Assembly: GCA_000472185.1 (NCBI GenBank)
Contig: AVDB01000002.1
Location: 124,001 to 188,000 of the forward strand
Source: Rhodobacteraceae bacterium HIMB11
GTDB lineage: Bacteria > Pseudomonadota > Alphaproteobacteria > Rhodobacterales > Rhodobacteraceae
Direction: 5' to 3'
DNA length: 64,000 bases
The stretch's first letter is position 1, and each line of letters starts with the position of its first letter. The position numbers and the translations under genes were made by a program. The notes under the pieces are model-generated. The model was given only the letters and a program-made list of their open reading frames with translations, had not been told where the DNA came from and did not search any database. Shown here piece by piece: positions 51,772 through 61,530 of the stretch.

Positions 51772-52499
51772 ATCGCGCCCCCTTTGGGATCCCCTGCTGC
51801 CTGCAGTCGCGCAATGTCATTTGCGGATGCGCGCGAAAATTGCATCGCATCCCCTGCACGCAATAAAATTGGTGTGTCGGTTTCTGGGGCGAAGGGTTTA
51901 AACGCGCTCATCCCGATTTGGCGCCATCCTGTGGGCGAAGGGTTTGCAAATAAAACCAACTGCCGCACGGCGGTCACCAATGCGCCTGCGGGAACCTCTG
52001 CCGTTAAGGTCGATGTGCGCGGCATATCCCATTCCTGCGGCAATAGTCCGATATAGGGTTGCCCAGGGGCAAAGCCCAAGGCCAGAACGCGCACATCTGC
52101 GTTTTCCAAATCATCAATTATTGCGGCCTCGGATTTACCGGCAATCTGCGCAACTTCGGCCAGATGTGGGGCGGCATCACCGTCAAAACAAACGGGAATG
52201 ATCCAGCGCCGCTTGGCCGCTGGCACGCTGACATTTGACCAATCCGTTTTCTGGGTCAGGTCAGTCAGATGTTGGTGCAGCAAAGAGCGCACATCCGTCC
52301 CCCCCTGAAACCGCAGCATGACCGAGGCCAAAGCGGGGGCAATTTCGGTGACATGCGGTAAATCGGCCTCTTCGATCAAACGCAACATAACTTGAACACA
52401 GGCAGTTGCGGCCTCGCTTGCTTCGCGAGCAAAGCGGACCAAAAGGGCATCATGGCCAAGTGTGCAAATTTCAGGCGTCATCGCGCAGGGGCGTTCCAT
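51756..52499 (-). CDS. pxpB: 5-oxoprolinase subunit B-like / KipI family protein
   Basis: About 247 residues from ATG 52499, of the KipI/PxpB family: CTLGHDALLVRFA at the start, VLALGFAPGQPYIGLLPQEW in the middle (the cyclophilin-like fold core), and VRQLVLFANPSPTGWRQIG. The upstream TTG at 52565 would add unlikely residues. Partner of the following pxpC. Confidence 0.85.
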   Translation of the reverse strand: MERPCAMTPEICTLGHDALLVRFAREASEAATACVQVMLRLIEEADLPHVTEIAPALASVMLRFQGGTDVRSLLHQHLTDLTQKTDWSNVSVPAAKRRWIIPVCFDGDAAPHLAEVAQIAGKSEAAIIDDLENADVRVLALGFAPGQPYIGLLPQEWDMPRTSTLTAEVPAGALVTAVRQLVLFANPSPTGWRQIGMSAFKPFAPETDTPILLRAGDAMQFSRASANDIARLQAAGDPKGGAICQSL

Positions 52500-52627
52500 A
52501 TTTCGTATCAATTCCTCTGCACTGTGATCAAGCTGTGGCGCGGATGCAAGCGTGATTGTTACCAAAGAATAAGCTTGAAAAATAAATTCTGAACCGCGTA
52601 GGCTTTGGACATGTTTTAGCGGAGATT

Positions 52628-54049
52628 ATGATGAACCAGCACCCGATTTGGAAGCACATTGACGAAAACGCCGACCGCCTGCGGGCGCTGTCGGATAATG
52701 TATGGGCCGTCCCAGAGACGTGTTACGGCGAACATAAATCCGTCGCACTGCATATCGAGGAGTTAGAGGCGCAAGGCTTTCGTGTTGAAAAAGAGGCCGC
52801 TGGCATTCCCACAGCCGTGATTGGTGAGGCGGGTGAGGGCGGACCCGTGATCGGGTTCTTGGGTGAATACGATGCATTGGCCGAACTTAGTCAGGTGGCG
52901 GACCTACCTGAACAACAGGCATTGGAAACGGGGGCCAATGGGCATGGATGTGGTCACAACATGTTGGGATCGGCGGCCATGTTGGCGGCGATCGCCCTAA
53001 AAAATTGGTTGGAAGAAACCGGAACACCGGGGCGCGTGCGTTATTATGGATGTCCCGCGGAAGAGGGAGGATCGGCCAAATCATTCATGGTGAAACGTGG
53101 GGCGTTTCAGGATTGTGATATCGCGATCACATGGCACCCCGGGTCCATCGCCACAGTTGTAACGGGATCATCCCTTGCGGCGGCGCGGGTGGATTTCGAA
53201 TTTTTTGGCAAAGCTAGCCATGCCTCGGCCAGTCCCGATTTGGGGCGTTCAGCACTTGATGCGGTTGAATTGATGAATGTTGGCGTGAATTACATGCGCG
53301 AACATATGTCGGATCAGGCGCGTATTCACTATGCCTATATCGATGCGGGTGGGATTTCGCCTAACGTGGTGCAGGCCTATGCAAATGCACGCTATGTGGT
53401 GCGCGAACCCTCTGTCAAAGAAACGGTCAAATTGATCGACCGTGTTGTGAACGTGGCTAAAGGCGCGGCCTTGATGACGGAAACTGAAATGAAGTGGCGG
53501 TTGGTCACGATTTCGGCCGAGGTGATCGCAAACACACCTCTGTGTCAGGCCATGGAAAAAAATCTGCACATGCTGGGTGCACCTGATTTTACTGATGTTG
53601 ATGTCGCCTATGCAAAACGGTTCCAAAACACGCTTGAGCAAAAGGATATCTCAGCCTCTTATTCCATGCTGGGCCTTGGGGTCCAGCGGGATAAGGTTTT
53701 GGCAGATTTCCTGCCCCCCTTGGGTCATCAATCCAATGATTTGCCTGCATCCACAGATGTGGGTGATGTCAGCTGGGTTGTTCCCACGGTGCAATTATGG
53801 GGGGCAAATTATGCCATCGGAACGCCCTATCACACATGGCAAATGGTTGCGCAGGGAAAAAGCGCCCCTGCGCTAAAAGGCATGGTGCATGCCGCAACGG
53901 TCATGGCGATGACGGGTGTGGACGCGATCACCAACCCAGAGCTGCGCGAGGCCGCATGGGCGGATTTGAAAACACGTGTCGGAGAACAGGGATATGTCAG
54001 CGCATTGCCGGATGATGCGGAGCCCCCGATCAAGGAAATGGCGGGGTGA
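52628..54049 (+). CDS. M20-family amidohydrolase, AbgB-like
   Basis: 473 residues, M20 peptidase fold: metal-binding GANGHGCGHNMLG, PAEEGGSAKSFMVKRGAF and the later dimerisation domain. Length and pattern match aminobenzoyl-glutamate-utilisation protein B-type amidohydrolases, which remove an acyl or aminoacyl group from amino acid conjugates. It is divergent from pxpBC (129 bp between start codons) and convergent with the GNAT gene. Confidence 0.88.
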   Translation: MMNQHPIWKHIDENADRLRALSDNVWAVPETCYGEHKSVALHIEELEAQGFRVEKEAAGIPTAVIGEAGEGGPVIGFLGEYDALAELSQVADLPEQQALETGANGHGCGHNMLGSAAMLAAIALKNWLEETGTPGRVRYYGCPAEEGGSAKSFMVKRGAFQDCDIAITWHPGSIATVVTGSSLAAARVDFEFFGKASHASASPDLGRSALDAVELMNVGVNYMREHMSDQARIHYAYIDAGGISPNVVQAYANARYVVREPSVKETVKLIDRVVNVAKGAALMTETEMKWRLVTISAEVIANTPLCQAMEKNLHMLGAPDFTDVDVAYAKRFQNTLEQKDISASYSMLGLGVQRDKVLADFLPPLGHQSNDLPASTDVGDVSWVVPTVQLWGANYAIGTPYHTWQMVAQGKSAPALKGMVHAATVMAMTGVDAITNPELREAAWADLKTRVGEQGYVSALPDDAEPPIKEMAG

Positions 54050-54055
54050 AGTGCA

Positions 54056-54583
54056 TTACGGTGTTTTCGCCGCGCTCAGGTTCAGACGAAGGCGGTGACG
54101 CACGTGGGTGGCCACGCCTGTGGTGATCGGATCAGAGCTGAGTTCATATGTGAACCCCATGCGTTCCCAAAATGCGCGTCCGCGGGTGTTTGGAGCCAGT
54201 ACCGCGACGAATAATTCGCTGCAGTTTTTTTCAATGGCCGTGTTTTTCATGCGTTCAAGCAGGATGGGCCCATACCCCGATCCGCGCAATTCAGGCGATA
54301 GGATGAGTAATCCCAGGTAGCTGCTGTCGGGATTGGGGTATCCAAAACTTTGTTCACACACCCCTTGGATTACGCCCTGGTCATCGAATAATCCCAGCCG
54401 TGTACACTCCGCAGGATCGCCCCCAGGTGGGGCGTTTTGGAATAGTTCGTCAATCGTTTTATCGGAGGGGGCAAGCCCCGTTTCCAGAATGATGTAATCC
54501 TGCACACGGTCATAAAAATCACGCAAAGCAGGGCGATCATCAGGATCATTTAGATCGCGAATGATCCAACCCGCCTGCAGCAT
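54056..54583 (-). CDS. GNAT-family N-acetyltransferase
   Basis: 175 residues with the acetyl-CoA motif region LLILSPELRGSGYGPILLERM and VLAPNTRGRAFWERMGFTY. GNAT acyltransferase of unknown acceptor. Its start overlaps the ArgE-like stop by one base, so the acetyltransferase is made after the deacetylase. Confidence 0.85.
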   Translation of the reverse strand: MLQAGWIIRDLNDPDDRPALRDFYDRVQDYIILETGLAPSDKTIDELFQNAPPGGDPAECTRLGLFDDQGVIQGVCEQSFGYPNPDSSYLGLLILSPELRGSGYGPILLERMKNTAIEKNCSELFVAVLAPNTRGRAFWERMGFTYELSSDPITTGVATHVRHRLRLNLSAAKTP

Positions 54584-55743
54584 TACACCATGCGATCTAA
54601 CAGACGTTCCATGAATGTTTGCCCCTCATTCATCTGCGCGATACTGATGAATTCATCTGCCTGATGCGCCTGTGCAATATCGCCTGGGCCACAGATACAG
54701 GCGGAATAACCTGCCTCCTGAAACTGACCCGCTTCGGTGCCATAACTGACCACATGTGTGCCATTGTCGCCTGTCAGGGACCGCGCCAATGTTTCGGCTG
54801 CGCCATTTTCCTCGGGGCGCAGACCGGGGACAGAGGCGCGCGTTTCAATCTTGATCGAGGTTTCGGGGCGCACGGCCTGCATGGCGGCCTCGACACGGCG
54901 GACTTCGTCGCGGTACTTCGTTTCCCAATCGCGTACATCTTCGCCCGGAACAACACGGAAATCGATGCCAAACACACAATCCTTGGCCATGATGTTTTGT
55001 GCGGTGCCACCGTGGATGGTACCAATATGTGCAGTGGTCCATGGCGGTTCAAATAGGGACGCGGTTGCCGTTGGTGTTTTTTTCGCGTTTTCTTCGTTGA
55101 CTTGATTGGCCCAGCTGATCAAACGACCCGCTTCCAAAATGGCGCTGACGCCAAGGGTTGGGTTTGAACTGTGCACTTCATAGCCCATAATATGAGTGCG
55201 ATGCACTTGGCTGCCCTTATGGCTGGTCACAACTTTCATCATTGAGGGTTCGCCGATAATCGCCAATTCCGCCTTGGGGAAAATCTCCTGCATCCGCGCG
55301 ATCATGGGCGGCGCACCAGTGCATCCGACCTCTTCATCAAAACTAAGGGCCAATTGCAGTGGGCGGGTTAGTGGGCGCGTTTTGCCCTCGACTATGGCCC
55401 AGATTGAAAGGGCATCAAACCCCTTCATGTCACAACTGCCCCGCCCATAAAGCAGCCCGTCCTTTTCAACCAAAGTGTAGGGATCGGTGGTCCAGGGTTG
55501 GCCTTCTGTCGGGACAACGTCGGTGTGACCCGATAATACAATGCCCCCGTCGATTTTGGGGCCAACATGTGCCATGATCGCGGCCTTTTCCCCGCTTTCA
55601 TGATAATAGCGGTGGCAGTCGATGCCATGACTGCCCAAATACTCCTCAACCCAATCAACAAGGGGCAGATTAGTGTCGCGACTAACCGTGGGAAACGCCA
55701 CCAGTTTTTCCAAAATTTCGATCGGTGTAAGTTTTGAGGTCAT
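54583..55743 (-). CDS. Acetylornithine deacetylase-like M20 hydrolase (ArgE family)
   Basis: 386 residues: IVLSGHTDVVPTEGQPW (zinc ligands), YGRGSCDMKGFDAL, LSFDEEVGCTGAPPM with catalytic Glu, and a C-terminal zinc His in CICGPGDIAQAHQADEF. Matches ArgE/DapE-type amidases. Directly downstream of the Dpp-type ATPase gene, so it probably hydrolyses the imported N-acyl compound rather than serving arginine synthesis. Confidence 0.88.
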   Translation of the reverse strand: MTSKLTPIEILEKLVAFPTVSRDTNLPLVDWVEEYLGSHGIDCHRYYHESGEKAAIMAHVGPKIDGGIVLSGHTDVVPTEGQPWTTDPYTLVEKDGLLYGRGSCDMKGFDALSIWAIVEGKTRPLTRPLQLALSFDEEVGCTGAPPMIARMQEIFPKAELAIIGEPSMMKVVTSHKGSQVHRTHIMGYEVHSSNPTLGVSAILEAGRLISWANQVNEENAKKTPTATASLFEPPWTTAHIGTIHGGTAQNIMAKDCVFGIDFRVVPGEDVRDWETKYRDEVRRVEAAMQAVRPETSIKIETRASVPGLRPEENGAAETLARSLTGDNGTHVVSYGTEAGQFQEAGYSACICGPGDIAQAHQADEFISIAQMNEGQTFMERLLDRMV

Positions 55744-55744
55744 A

Positions 55745-57565
55745 CTAATATCCGCTATCCGTTGTTAAAACTAAATGCCCCGGATCAAACTCGTTATAAA
55801 CAGAAGGTTCAGGAACGTATCCAGTCTTATGGATAGGAGACGGGATTGGTTTGAAATTCAAGTCACGTTCAGATTTTCGGTTTTTTGGATTGGCGATTGG
55901 AACCGCTTTCATCAACGCCTGTGTGTAGGGATGTTGCGGATTTTCAAACACTTGCTGGCGTGATCCGATTTCGACGATACGACCCAAATACATCACGCCA
56001 ACACGGTGGCTGACACGTTCGACCACAGCCATGTCATGGCTGATAAACAGGAAGGATAGGCCAAGATCTGCCTGCAATTCCATCATCAGGTTCAACACCT
56101 GCGCTTGCACAGATACATCAAGTGCTGAAACAGCCTCGTCAGCAATAATCAATTTCGGGTTAAGCGCCAGTGCACGCGCAATAGCCACACGTTGACGTTG
56201 TCCGCCCGACAATTCATGCGGATAACGGCGCAGAAAGGATCGGGGTAGGTGGACCCGATCAAACAGCATTTCAACTCTGTCTGTGATTTCCGATTTGGAC
56301 CGTTTGCCAAAGTTCAATAGCGGTTCGGCCACCTGATCCACCAACTGCATCTGCGGATTAAGTGACGCAAAGGGGTCTTGGAAAATCATTTGCATGTCTT
56401 GGCGGGCATCGCGTAATGCCTCGCCTTCTAGCGCAAGGATATCTGTGCCATCGAGCAAAATTTCACCAGAGCGTGGTTCAACCAAACGTAGGATTGAACG
56501 CCCTGCGGATGATTTTCCGCAGCCAGATTCACCAACCAGTGACAGCGTTTGACCACGGCATAGGTCAAACGACACATCCTCAACCGCGTGCACCTGTGCA
56601 ACGGTGCGGCGCAATAAACCACCCTTGACGTCAAATCGAGTCGTGAGGTTTTTCACGCTTAGCAAAACATCGTCTGTCCCTTGGATGGGGGCGATGTCAT
56701 TTTGCTCTTGGCCCAATAATTTCATGGGTTCGGGAAGCGCCTTGCCGCGCATTTCGCCGAGTTTTGGAACGGCGGCCAATAGCGCCTTGGTGTAATCATG
56801 TTGGGGGTTTGCGAAAATCTCTTCTACGGGGCCTTCTTCGACTTTTTTGCCACGATACATAACGACAACGCGATCCGCCAATTGTGCAACAACGGCCATG
56901 TCGTGGGTGATAAACATCACGGCCGTTCCCGTTTCGCGTTTCAAACGATCAATCAGGGCCAAAATTTCAGCCTGAATTGTGACATCCAGCGCGGTTGTCG
57001 GTTCATCTGCGATCAATAGGCGTGGTTCACAGGCCAGTGCCATGGCAATCACCACCCGTTGGCGCATGCCGCCCGACAGTTCGTGTGGGTATTGTTTTAG
57101 ACGCCGTTCCGCTTCGGGAATGCGCACCTGTTTTAATAATTCCAACGCGCGTGCATCTGCCTGGGATTGCGACATTCCTTTGTGAAGTTTAAGGCCCTCA
57201 GTCAGTTGACGGCCGACGGTAAATACAGGATTAAGCGCGGTCATTGGTTCCTGAAAAATCATACCAATTTCATTACCACGCACCCCGCGCATCATGGATT
57301 GGTTCCCTTGGACCAGATCCATTTCGCCACCTTGTTTGCGATCAAACAACAGCGTTCCGCCCGCGATTTTACCACCACCAAATTCAACAAGACGCATCAA
57401 AGAAAGGGAGGATACGGATTTGCCTGATCCCGACTCACCCACGATACAAACTGTTTCTCCAGCGTTGATATTAAAGGAAACATCTTCCACACCGACGACA
57501 GGGCCGTCCTTTGTTTGGAACTCAACCCGCAAGTTTTTGATCGATGCGATTGGGGTGTCTAGCAT
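55745..57565 (-). CDS. Fused peptide ABC transporter ATPase (DppDF-like)
   Basis: 606 residues containing two complete ATPase domains. Domain 1 has [29 protein letters not shown] and THDMAVV; domain 2 (from ~310) has [28 protein letters not shown] and SHDMAVVE. Each is followed by the oligopeptide/dipeptide C-terminal extension. The two ATPases (DppD and DppF) are fused in one protein. Divergent from the binding-protein and permease genes. Confidence 0.93.
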   Translation of the reverse strand: MLDTPIASIKNLRVEFQTKDGPVVGVEDVSFNINAGETVCIVGESGSGKSVSSLSLMRLVEFGGGKIAGGTLLFDRKQGGEMDLVQGNQSMMRGVRGNEIGMIFQEPMTALNPVFTVGRQLTEGLKLHKGMSQSQADARALELLKQVRIPEAERRLKQYPHELSGGMRQRVVIAMALACEPRLLIADEPTTALDVTIQAEILALIDRLKRETGTAVMFITHDMAVVAQLADRVVVMYRGKKVEEGPVEEIFANPQHDYTKALLAAVPKLGEMRGKALPEPMKLLGQEQNDIAPIQGTDDVLLSVKNLTTRFDVKGGLLRRTVAQVHAVEDVSFDLCRGQTLSLVGESGCGKSSAGRSILRLVEPRSGEILLDGTDILALEGEALRDARQDMQMIFQDPFASLNPQMQLVDQVAEPLLNFGKRSKSEITDRVEMLFDRVHLPRSFLRRYPHELSGGQRQRVAIARALALNPKLIIADEAVSALDVSVQAQVLNLMMELQADLGLSFLFISHDMAVVERVSHRVGVMYLGRIVEIGSRQQVFENPQHPYTQALMKAVPIANPKNRKSERDLNFKPIPSPIHKTGYVPEPSVYNEFDPGHLVLTTDSGY

Positions 57566-57811
57566 ATCCTAACTCCGCTGCTTGTGCTTAGGCTAGTGCA
57601 TGATTTTGATCTGTGTCAAATGTCTGTTTTAACGAATATTCGATGCCGCTAATTAGATTGTGTAAAATTTGGCGGGTAAATAATTATGTTGATTTTAACT
57701 AAATGTGGGTGTTGCATGATAACGCACGCGCACCCTTTCGTGGCAATTGTGTCTCAAAAGGATAGCGCTGTGACTGAGACAGAGACTTAAAGTCCTACTA
57801 GGGAGACACTA

Positions 57812-59515
57812 ATGTTTATGAAAACCTTGCTTATGGGGGCGGCTGCATCTTTTGCAATTGTATCCTCAGTTGCTGCGGAACGCGGCAGCGATGGCAATGT
57901 CAGCATCATTTACTGGCAGGCGCCATCAATTCTAAATCCATTCCTTTCGGGTGGTACAAAAGATGTGGAATCAGCATCACTAATCATTGAACCGCTTGCG
58001 CGTTACAATGAAGTTGGTGAAATGGTCCCATATTTGGCAGCCGAAATTCCAACCGTTGATAATGGCGGCGTTTCGGCCGATCTGACATCCATCACATGGA
58101 AAATTGCGCCCGGTATCAAATGGTCAGATGGTTCCGCATTTACCGCACATGATGTTAAATTCACCGCTGATTACTGTATGCACCCAGAAGGCGGCTGTGC
58201 ACAGTTGACAAAATTCAGCGGTGTTTCCAGCGTTGAAGCGGTCGATGACATGACTGTCAAAGTTACGTTTGACAACCCAATGCCATTCCCATATGGCCCG
58301 TTTGTTGGCGGCGAAAGCCCTATCCTACAAAAGGCACAGTTTGAAAATTGTATGGGTGCCAAGGCGCCTGAATGTACGGCAGAAAACTTTGGCCCAATCG
58401 GCACTGGTCCGTTTGTTGTTACCGATTTCCGTCCAAACGACGTAATACAGATGGTTGCAAACGACAACTACCGCGATGCTTCAAAGCCAGCCTTTGCTTC
58501 TTTGACCTTTAAAGGTGGCGGTGACGCAACTGCGGCAGGTCGCGCGGTTATGGAAACAGGCGAATTCGATTACGCATGGAACTTGCAGCTTGCACCTGAC
58601 GTGATTGCACGTATGGAGCAGGGCGGCAAAGGAACACCCGTTGCTGGCTTTGGCCCGTTGGTTGAACGTATCATGCTAAACCAAACAAACCCATCCGCGA
58701 GCCTTGACGCAGATACACGTTCGACTGCGGCGGCGCCACACCCATTCCTAAGCGATCCAGCGGTTTACAGGGCGATGTCAATGGCAATCGACCGTCCATT
58801 GTTGGTTGAAATCGGCTACGGCAAAGCGGGCGGCGTGACTTGTAACTGGGTTCCTGCACCAGCTGCGTTTAACTCTGACACATTCACATGTGACACACAG
58901 GATATCGCAGGCGCGAATGCAATGTTGGACGCTGCTGGCTACAAAGACACCAATGGTGACGGTGTACGTGAAACTCCGGATGGCATGCCAATGAAGTTGC
59001 TATACCAAACATCAACAAACGCTGTACGTCAGGATTTCCAAGCGCTGATCAAACAGTGGTGGAGCGAGATTGGTATTGATACTGAACTGCGCAACCTATC
59101 TGCGTCAGTCTTCTTTGGCGGTGACCCAGGATCCCCTGACACCTTCCAGAAGTTCTATGCAGACGTTCAAATGTATGCAAACACATTTAACGGCACCGAC
59201 CCTCAGTCGTACCTAGGTAACTTGTTGTGTGATAAGGCACCACGCCCGGCAACACAGTGGCAGGGTGAAAACATTTCACGCTGGTGTGATCCTGCGTATG
59301 ACGCATTGCACGGTCAGTTAGCAACAACCGCAGGTATCGAGGCGCGCGCTGAGATTGGTCGCAAACTAAACGACATGGCGATTGAAGGCGGGGCGATGAT
59401 CCCACTGGTTCACCGTGGCCGTCTGTCTGCGCATGCAAACAGCCTTGGTGGTGTTGTCCTAAACGTTTGGGACAGCGAATTGTGGAATGTGGCTGACTGG
59501 TACCGCATCAAATAA
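57812..59515 (+). CDS. Peptide/solute ABC transporter binding protein (DppA-like)
   Basis: 567 residues, signal peptide MKTLLMGAAASFAIVSSVAA, and the family-5 binding fold: IIYWQAPSILNPFLSGGTKD, TWKIAPGIKWSDGSAFTAHD, and C-terminal WNVADWYRIK. GGGAG ribosome site. It captures peptides or related amphipathic solutes in the periplasm for the DppBC-DF system. Confidence 0.93.
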   Translation: MFMKTLLMGAAASFAIVSSVAAERGSDGNVSIIYWQAPSILNPFLSGGTKDVESASLIIEPLARYNEVGEMVPYLAAEIPTVDNGGVSADLTSITWKIAPGIKWSDGSAFTAHDVKFTADYCMHPEGGCAQLTKFSGVSSVEAVDDMTVKVTFDNPMPFPYGPFVGGESPILQKAQFENCMGAKAPECTAENFGPIGTGPFVVTDFRPNDVIQMVANDNYRDASKPAFASLTFKGGGDATAAGRAVMETGEFDYAWNLQLAPDVIARMEQGGKGTPVAGFGPLVERIMLNQTNPSASLDADTRSTAAAPHPFLSDPAVYRAMSMAIDRPLLVEIGYGKAGGVTCNWVPAPAAFNSDTFTCDTQDIAGANAMLDAAGYKDTNGDGVRETPDGMPMKLLYQTSTNAVRQDFQALIKQWWSEIGIDTELRNLSASVFFGGDPGSPDTFQKFYADVQMYANTFNGTDPQSYLGNLLCDKAPRPATQWQGENISRWCDPAYDALHGQLATTAGIEARAEIGRKLNDMAIEGGAMIPLVHRGRLSAHANSLGGVVLNVWDSELWNVADWYRIK

Positions 59516-59534
59516 TCCCACTTAATTGAACATG

Positions 59535-59567
59535 TGATCCGCGCGCGAATGCGTGCGGATCATTTTT
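59535..59567 (+). terminator. Terminator-like hairpin after the binding-protein gene
   Basis: TGATCCGC pairs with GCGGATCA (loop 12) and is followed by TTTTT, 20 bp after the stop. In such operons it lowers permease expression relative to the binding protein. Confidence 0.8.
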
Positions 59568-59598
59568 AAAAAACAAAACTCATGTACTGAGGCGTGCA

Positions 59599-60606
59599 AT
59601 GCTACAATTCACCATTCGACGAACCATTTTGGCCGTTCCGACGCTTTTGTTCATCAGTTTGGTAATTTTTCTTTTGCTAGAATTGGCACCGGGCGATCCA
59701 ATGGCCCAAGTGCCCTTAACCGTTCCCCCAGATGTAAAGGAAAAAATGCGCCTTGCGCTGGGATTGGGCGAACCTGTACATGTCCGTTTTTGGAAATGGA
59801 TCGTTCAATTCTTTTGGGTCGAACCACAGGTTTTGGTCGACCACATTTTCGGCACCACATTTTCCGAAGGCAAGCTGCGCGTGATTTCATGGCAAACCCG
59901 CAGCCCCGTGATGGAAATCGTCATTCAACGTATTCCACAAACTCTGTGGGTGGTTGGTGTCGCCTATATCGTGGGTATTCTGATTGCGATCCCAATTGGT
60001 ATCTATTCTGCCTATCGTCAGTATTCGGTCTTTGATCAGGCGGGGACATTCATTTCGATGGTGGGCTATTCCGTGCCGCCGTTTTTTTCAGGTGTTTTGG
60101 TCATTGTTATATTTTCCGTGAACCTTGGGTGGTTCCCATCAATTTATGATACGACACATGTAGTCAACGATTGGGCCAGCTTTAAGGTGCAACTTAATCA
60201 AATGATCATGCCAGTGATGGTTTTGGCCCTTCAAATCACGGCTCAGATTAGCCGTTTCATGCGCGCCTCAATGTTGGATAATTTGAACCAAGATTATGTG
60301 CGCACTGCCCGTGCGAAAGGGTTGGGCGAACGCGTTGTTGTCATGGTGCACGTTCTGCGCAATTCAATGATCCCCGTGGTAACGGTGATCGCGCTTGGCA
60401 TTCCATCTATTTTTGGCGGCGCTATAATCACCGAACAGGTGTTTAAGGTGAATGGTATTGGTCAACTTTTGATCGGCGCCATTCAGGCAAATGATTTGCC
60501 GATGGTGCAAACCCTGACCTTTATCTTTGCCTTCCTGATCGTCTTTTTTAACCTGATTGCCGACATCCTTTACGGCATTCTTGATCCAAGGATCCGCTAT
60601 GACTGA
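59599..60606 (+). CDS. Peptide ABC transporter permease (DppB-like)
   Basis: 335 residues, six membrane segments, DppB/OppB N-terminal helix (FTIRRTILAVPTLLFISLVI) and the EAA loop ARAKGLGERVVVMVHVLRNSM. Overlaps the next gene by 8 bp. Confidence 0.94.
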   Translation: MLQFTIRRTILAVPTLLFISLVIFLLLELAPGDPMAQVPLTVPPDVKEKMRLALGLGEPVHVRFWKWIVQFFWVEPQVLVDHIFGTTFSEGKLRVISWQTRSPVMEIVIQRIPQTLWVVGVAYIVGILIAIPIGIYSAYRQYSVFDQAGTFISMVGYSVPPFFSGVLVIVIFSVNLGWFPSIYDTTHVVNDWASFKVQLNQMIMPVMVLALQITAQISRFMRASMLDNLNQDYVRTARAKGLGERVVVMVHVLRNSMIPVVTVIALGIPSIFGGAIITEQVFKVNGIGQLLIGAIQANDLPMVQTLTFIFAFLIVFFNLIADILYGILDPRIRYD

Positions 60607-61510
60607 TCTATCTGATGCAGAGCTTATCAAACCACCGCGCAGCCAGTGGCGCGATGTTTGGGATCAATTTAAATCGCACAAGGGCGCGATGGCAGGGGCT
60701 TTTGTGTTTGTCACAATCGTTGCGGTTGTTTTTCTTGGGCCATTTTTCTGGACGATTGAGGCGACGCATATTGATATCCGCGCCCGTAATCAGGGACCCA
60801 GTTGGGCACATCCCTTTGGTACCGATCAGTTGGGGCGCGATACCTTTGCCCGTATGATGGCAGGGGGGCAAACCTCTATCTCGGTGGGATTGGCGGCAAT
60901 GGGCCTGTCATTGATTTTGGGAACATTTGTCGGCGTCTTGGCGGGTTTTTTCCGCTTTTTGGACGGCCCTTTGATGCGCCTGACGGATCTATTTTTGGCG
61001 TTGCCAATTTTGCCGTTGCTTTTGGTGATGATGTTGTTGTTCCGTGAACCACTGAATGGGGCATTTGGGCCTGAAACAGGTATTTTCATTCTGATTGTTA
61101 CGGCGATTGGGATCACCAGTTGGATGCCAACGGCGCGGATTGTACGCGGCGATGTTTTGGCATTGAAGGAACGTGAATTTGTTCTCTCAGCTCGTTCGAT
61201 TGGGACTAAAAATTCACGGATCATCACGCGCCATATTTTGCCGAATGTTTTGTCACCGATAATGGTGTCTGCGACCTTGGGCATTGCAAATGCCATCATC
61301 ACGGAAAGTGCGCTGTCCTTCCTTGGGCTGGGCTTCCCACCTGATTTCCCGACATGGGGCCGTTTGTTATTTGATGCAACGGACTACCTACAGCAATATC
61401 CGGAGCGCGTGTTTTGGCCTGGTATGGCGATTTCTTTGTCGGTTCTCAGTGTGAATTACCTTGGCGATGGGTTGCGTGATGCGCTAGACCCGCGGGTAAG
61501 AGGGCGCTAA
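60599..61510 (+). CDS. Peptide ABC transporter permease (DppC-like)
   Basis: 303 residues from ATG 60599. DppC-type: the cytoplasmic N-terminus, HPFGTDQLGRDTFARMMAG motif, EAA loop ARSIGTKNSRIITRHILPNV and the family-typical C-terminus. Forms the membrane pore with DppB. Confidence 0.94.
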   Translation: MTDLSDAELIKPPRSQWRDVWDQFKSHKGAMAGAFVFVTIVAVVFLGPFFWTIEATHIDIRARNQGPSWAHPFGTDQLGRDTFARMMAGGQTSISVGLAAMGLSLILGTFVGVLAGFFRFLDGPLMRLTDLFLALPILPLLLVMMLLFREPLNGAFGPETGIFILIVTAIGITSWMPTARIVRGDVLALKEREFVLSARSIGTKNSRIITRHILPNVLSPIMVSATLGIANAIITESALSFLGLGFPPDFPTWGRLLFDATDYLQQYPERVFWPGMAISLSVLSVNYLGDGLRDALDPRVRGR

Positions 61511-61530
61511 GCCAATCAAAACAAGAGGGT

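Noticed and set aside
57633-57642. CGAATATTCG palindrome in the divergent Dpp promoter region
   Set aside because: Only 10 bp, with no second copy seen elsewhere; could be chance in AT-rich DNA.
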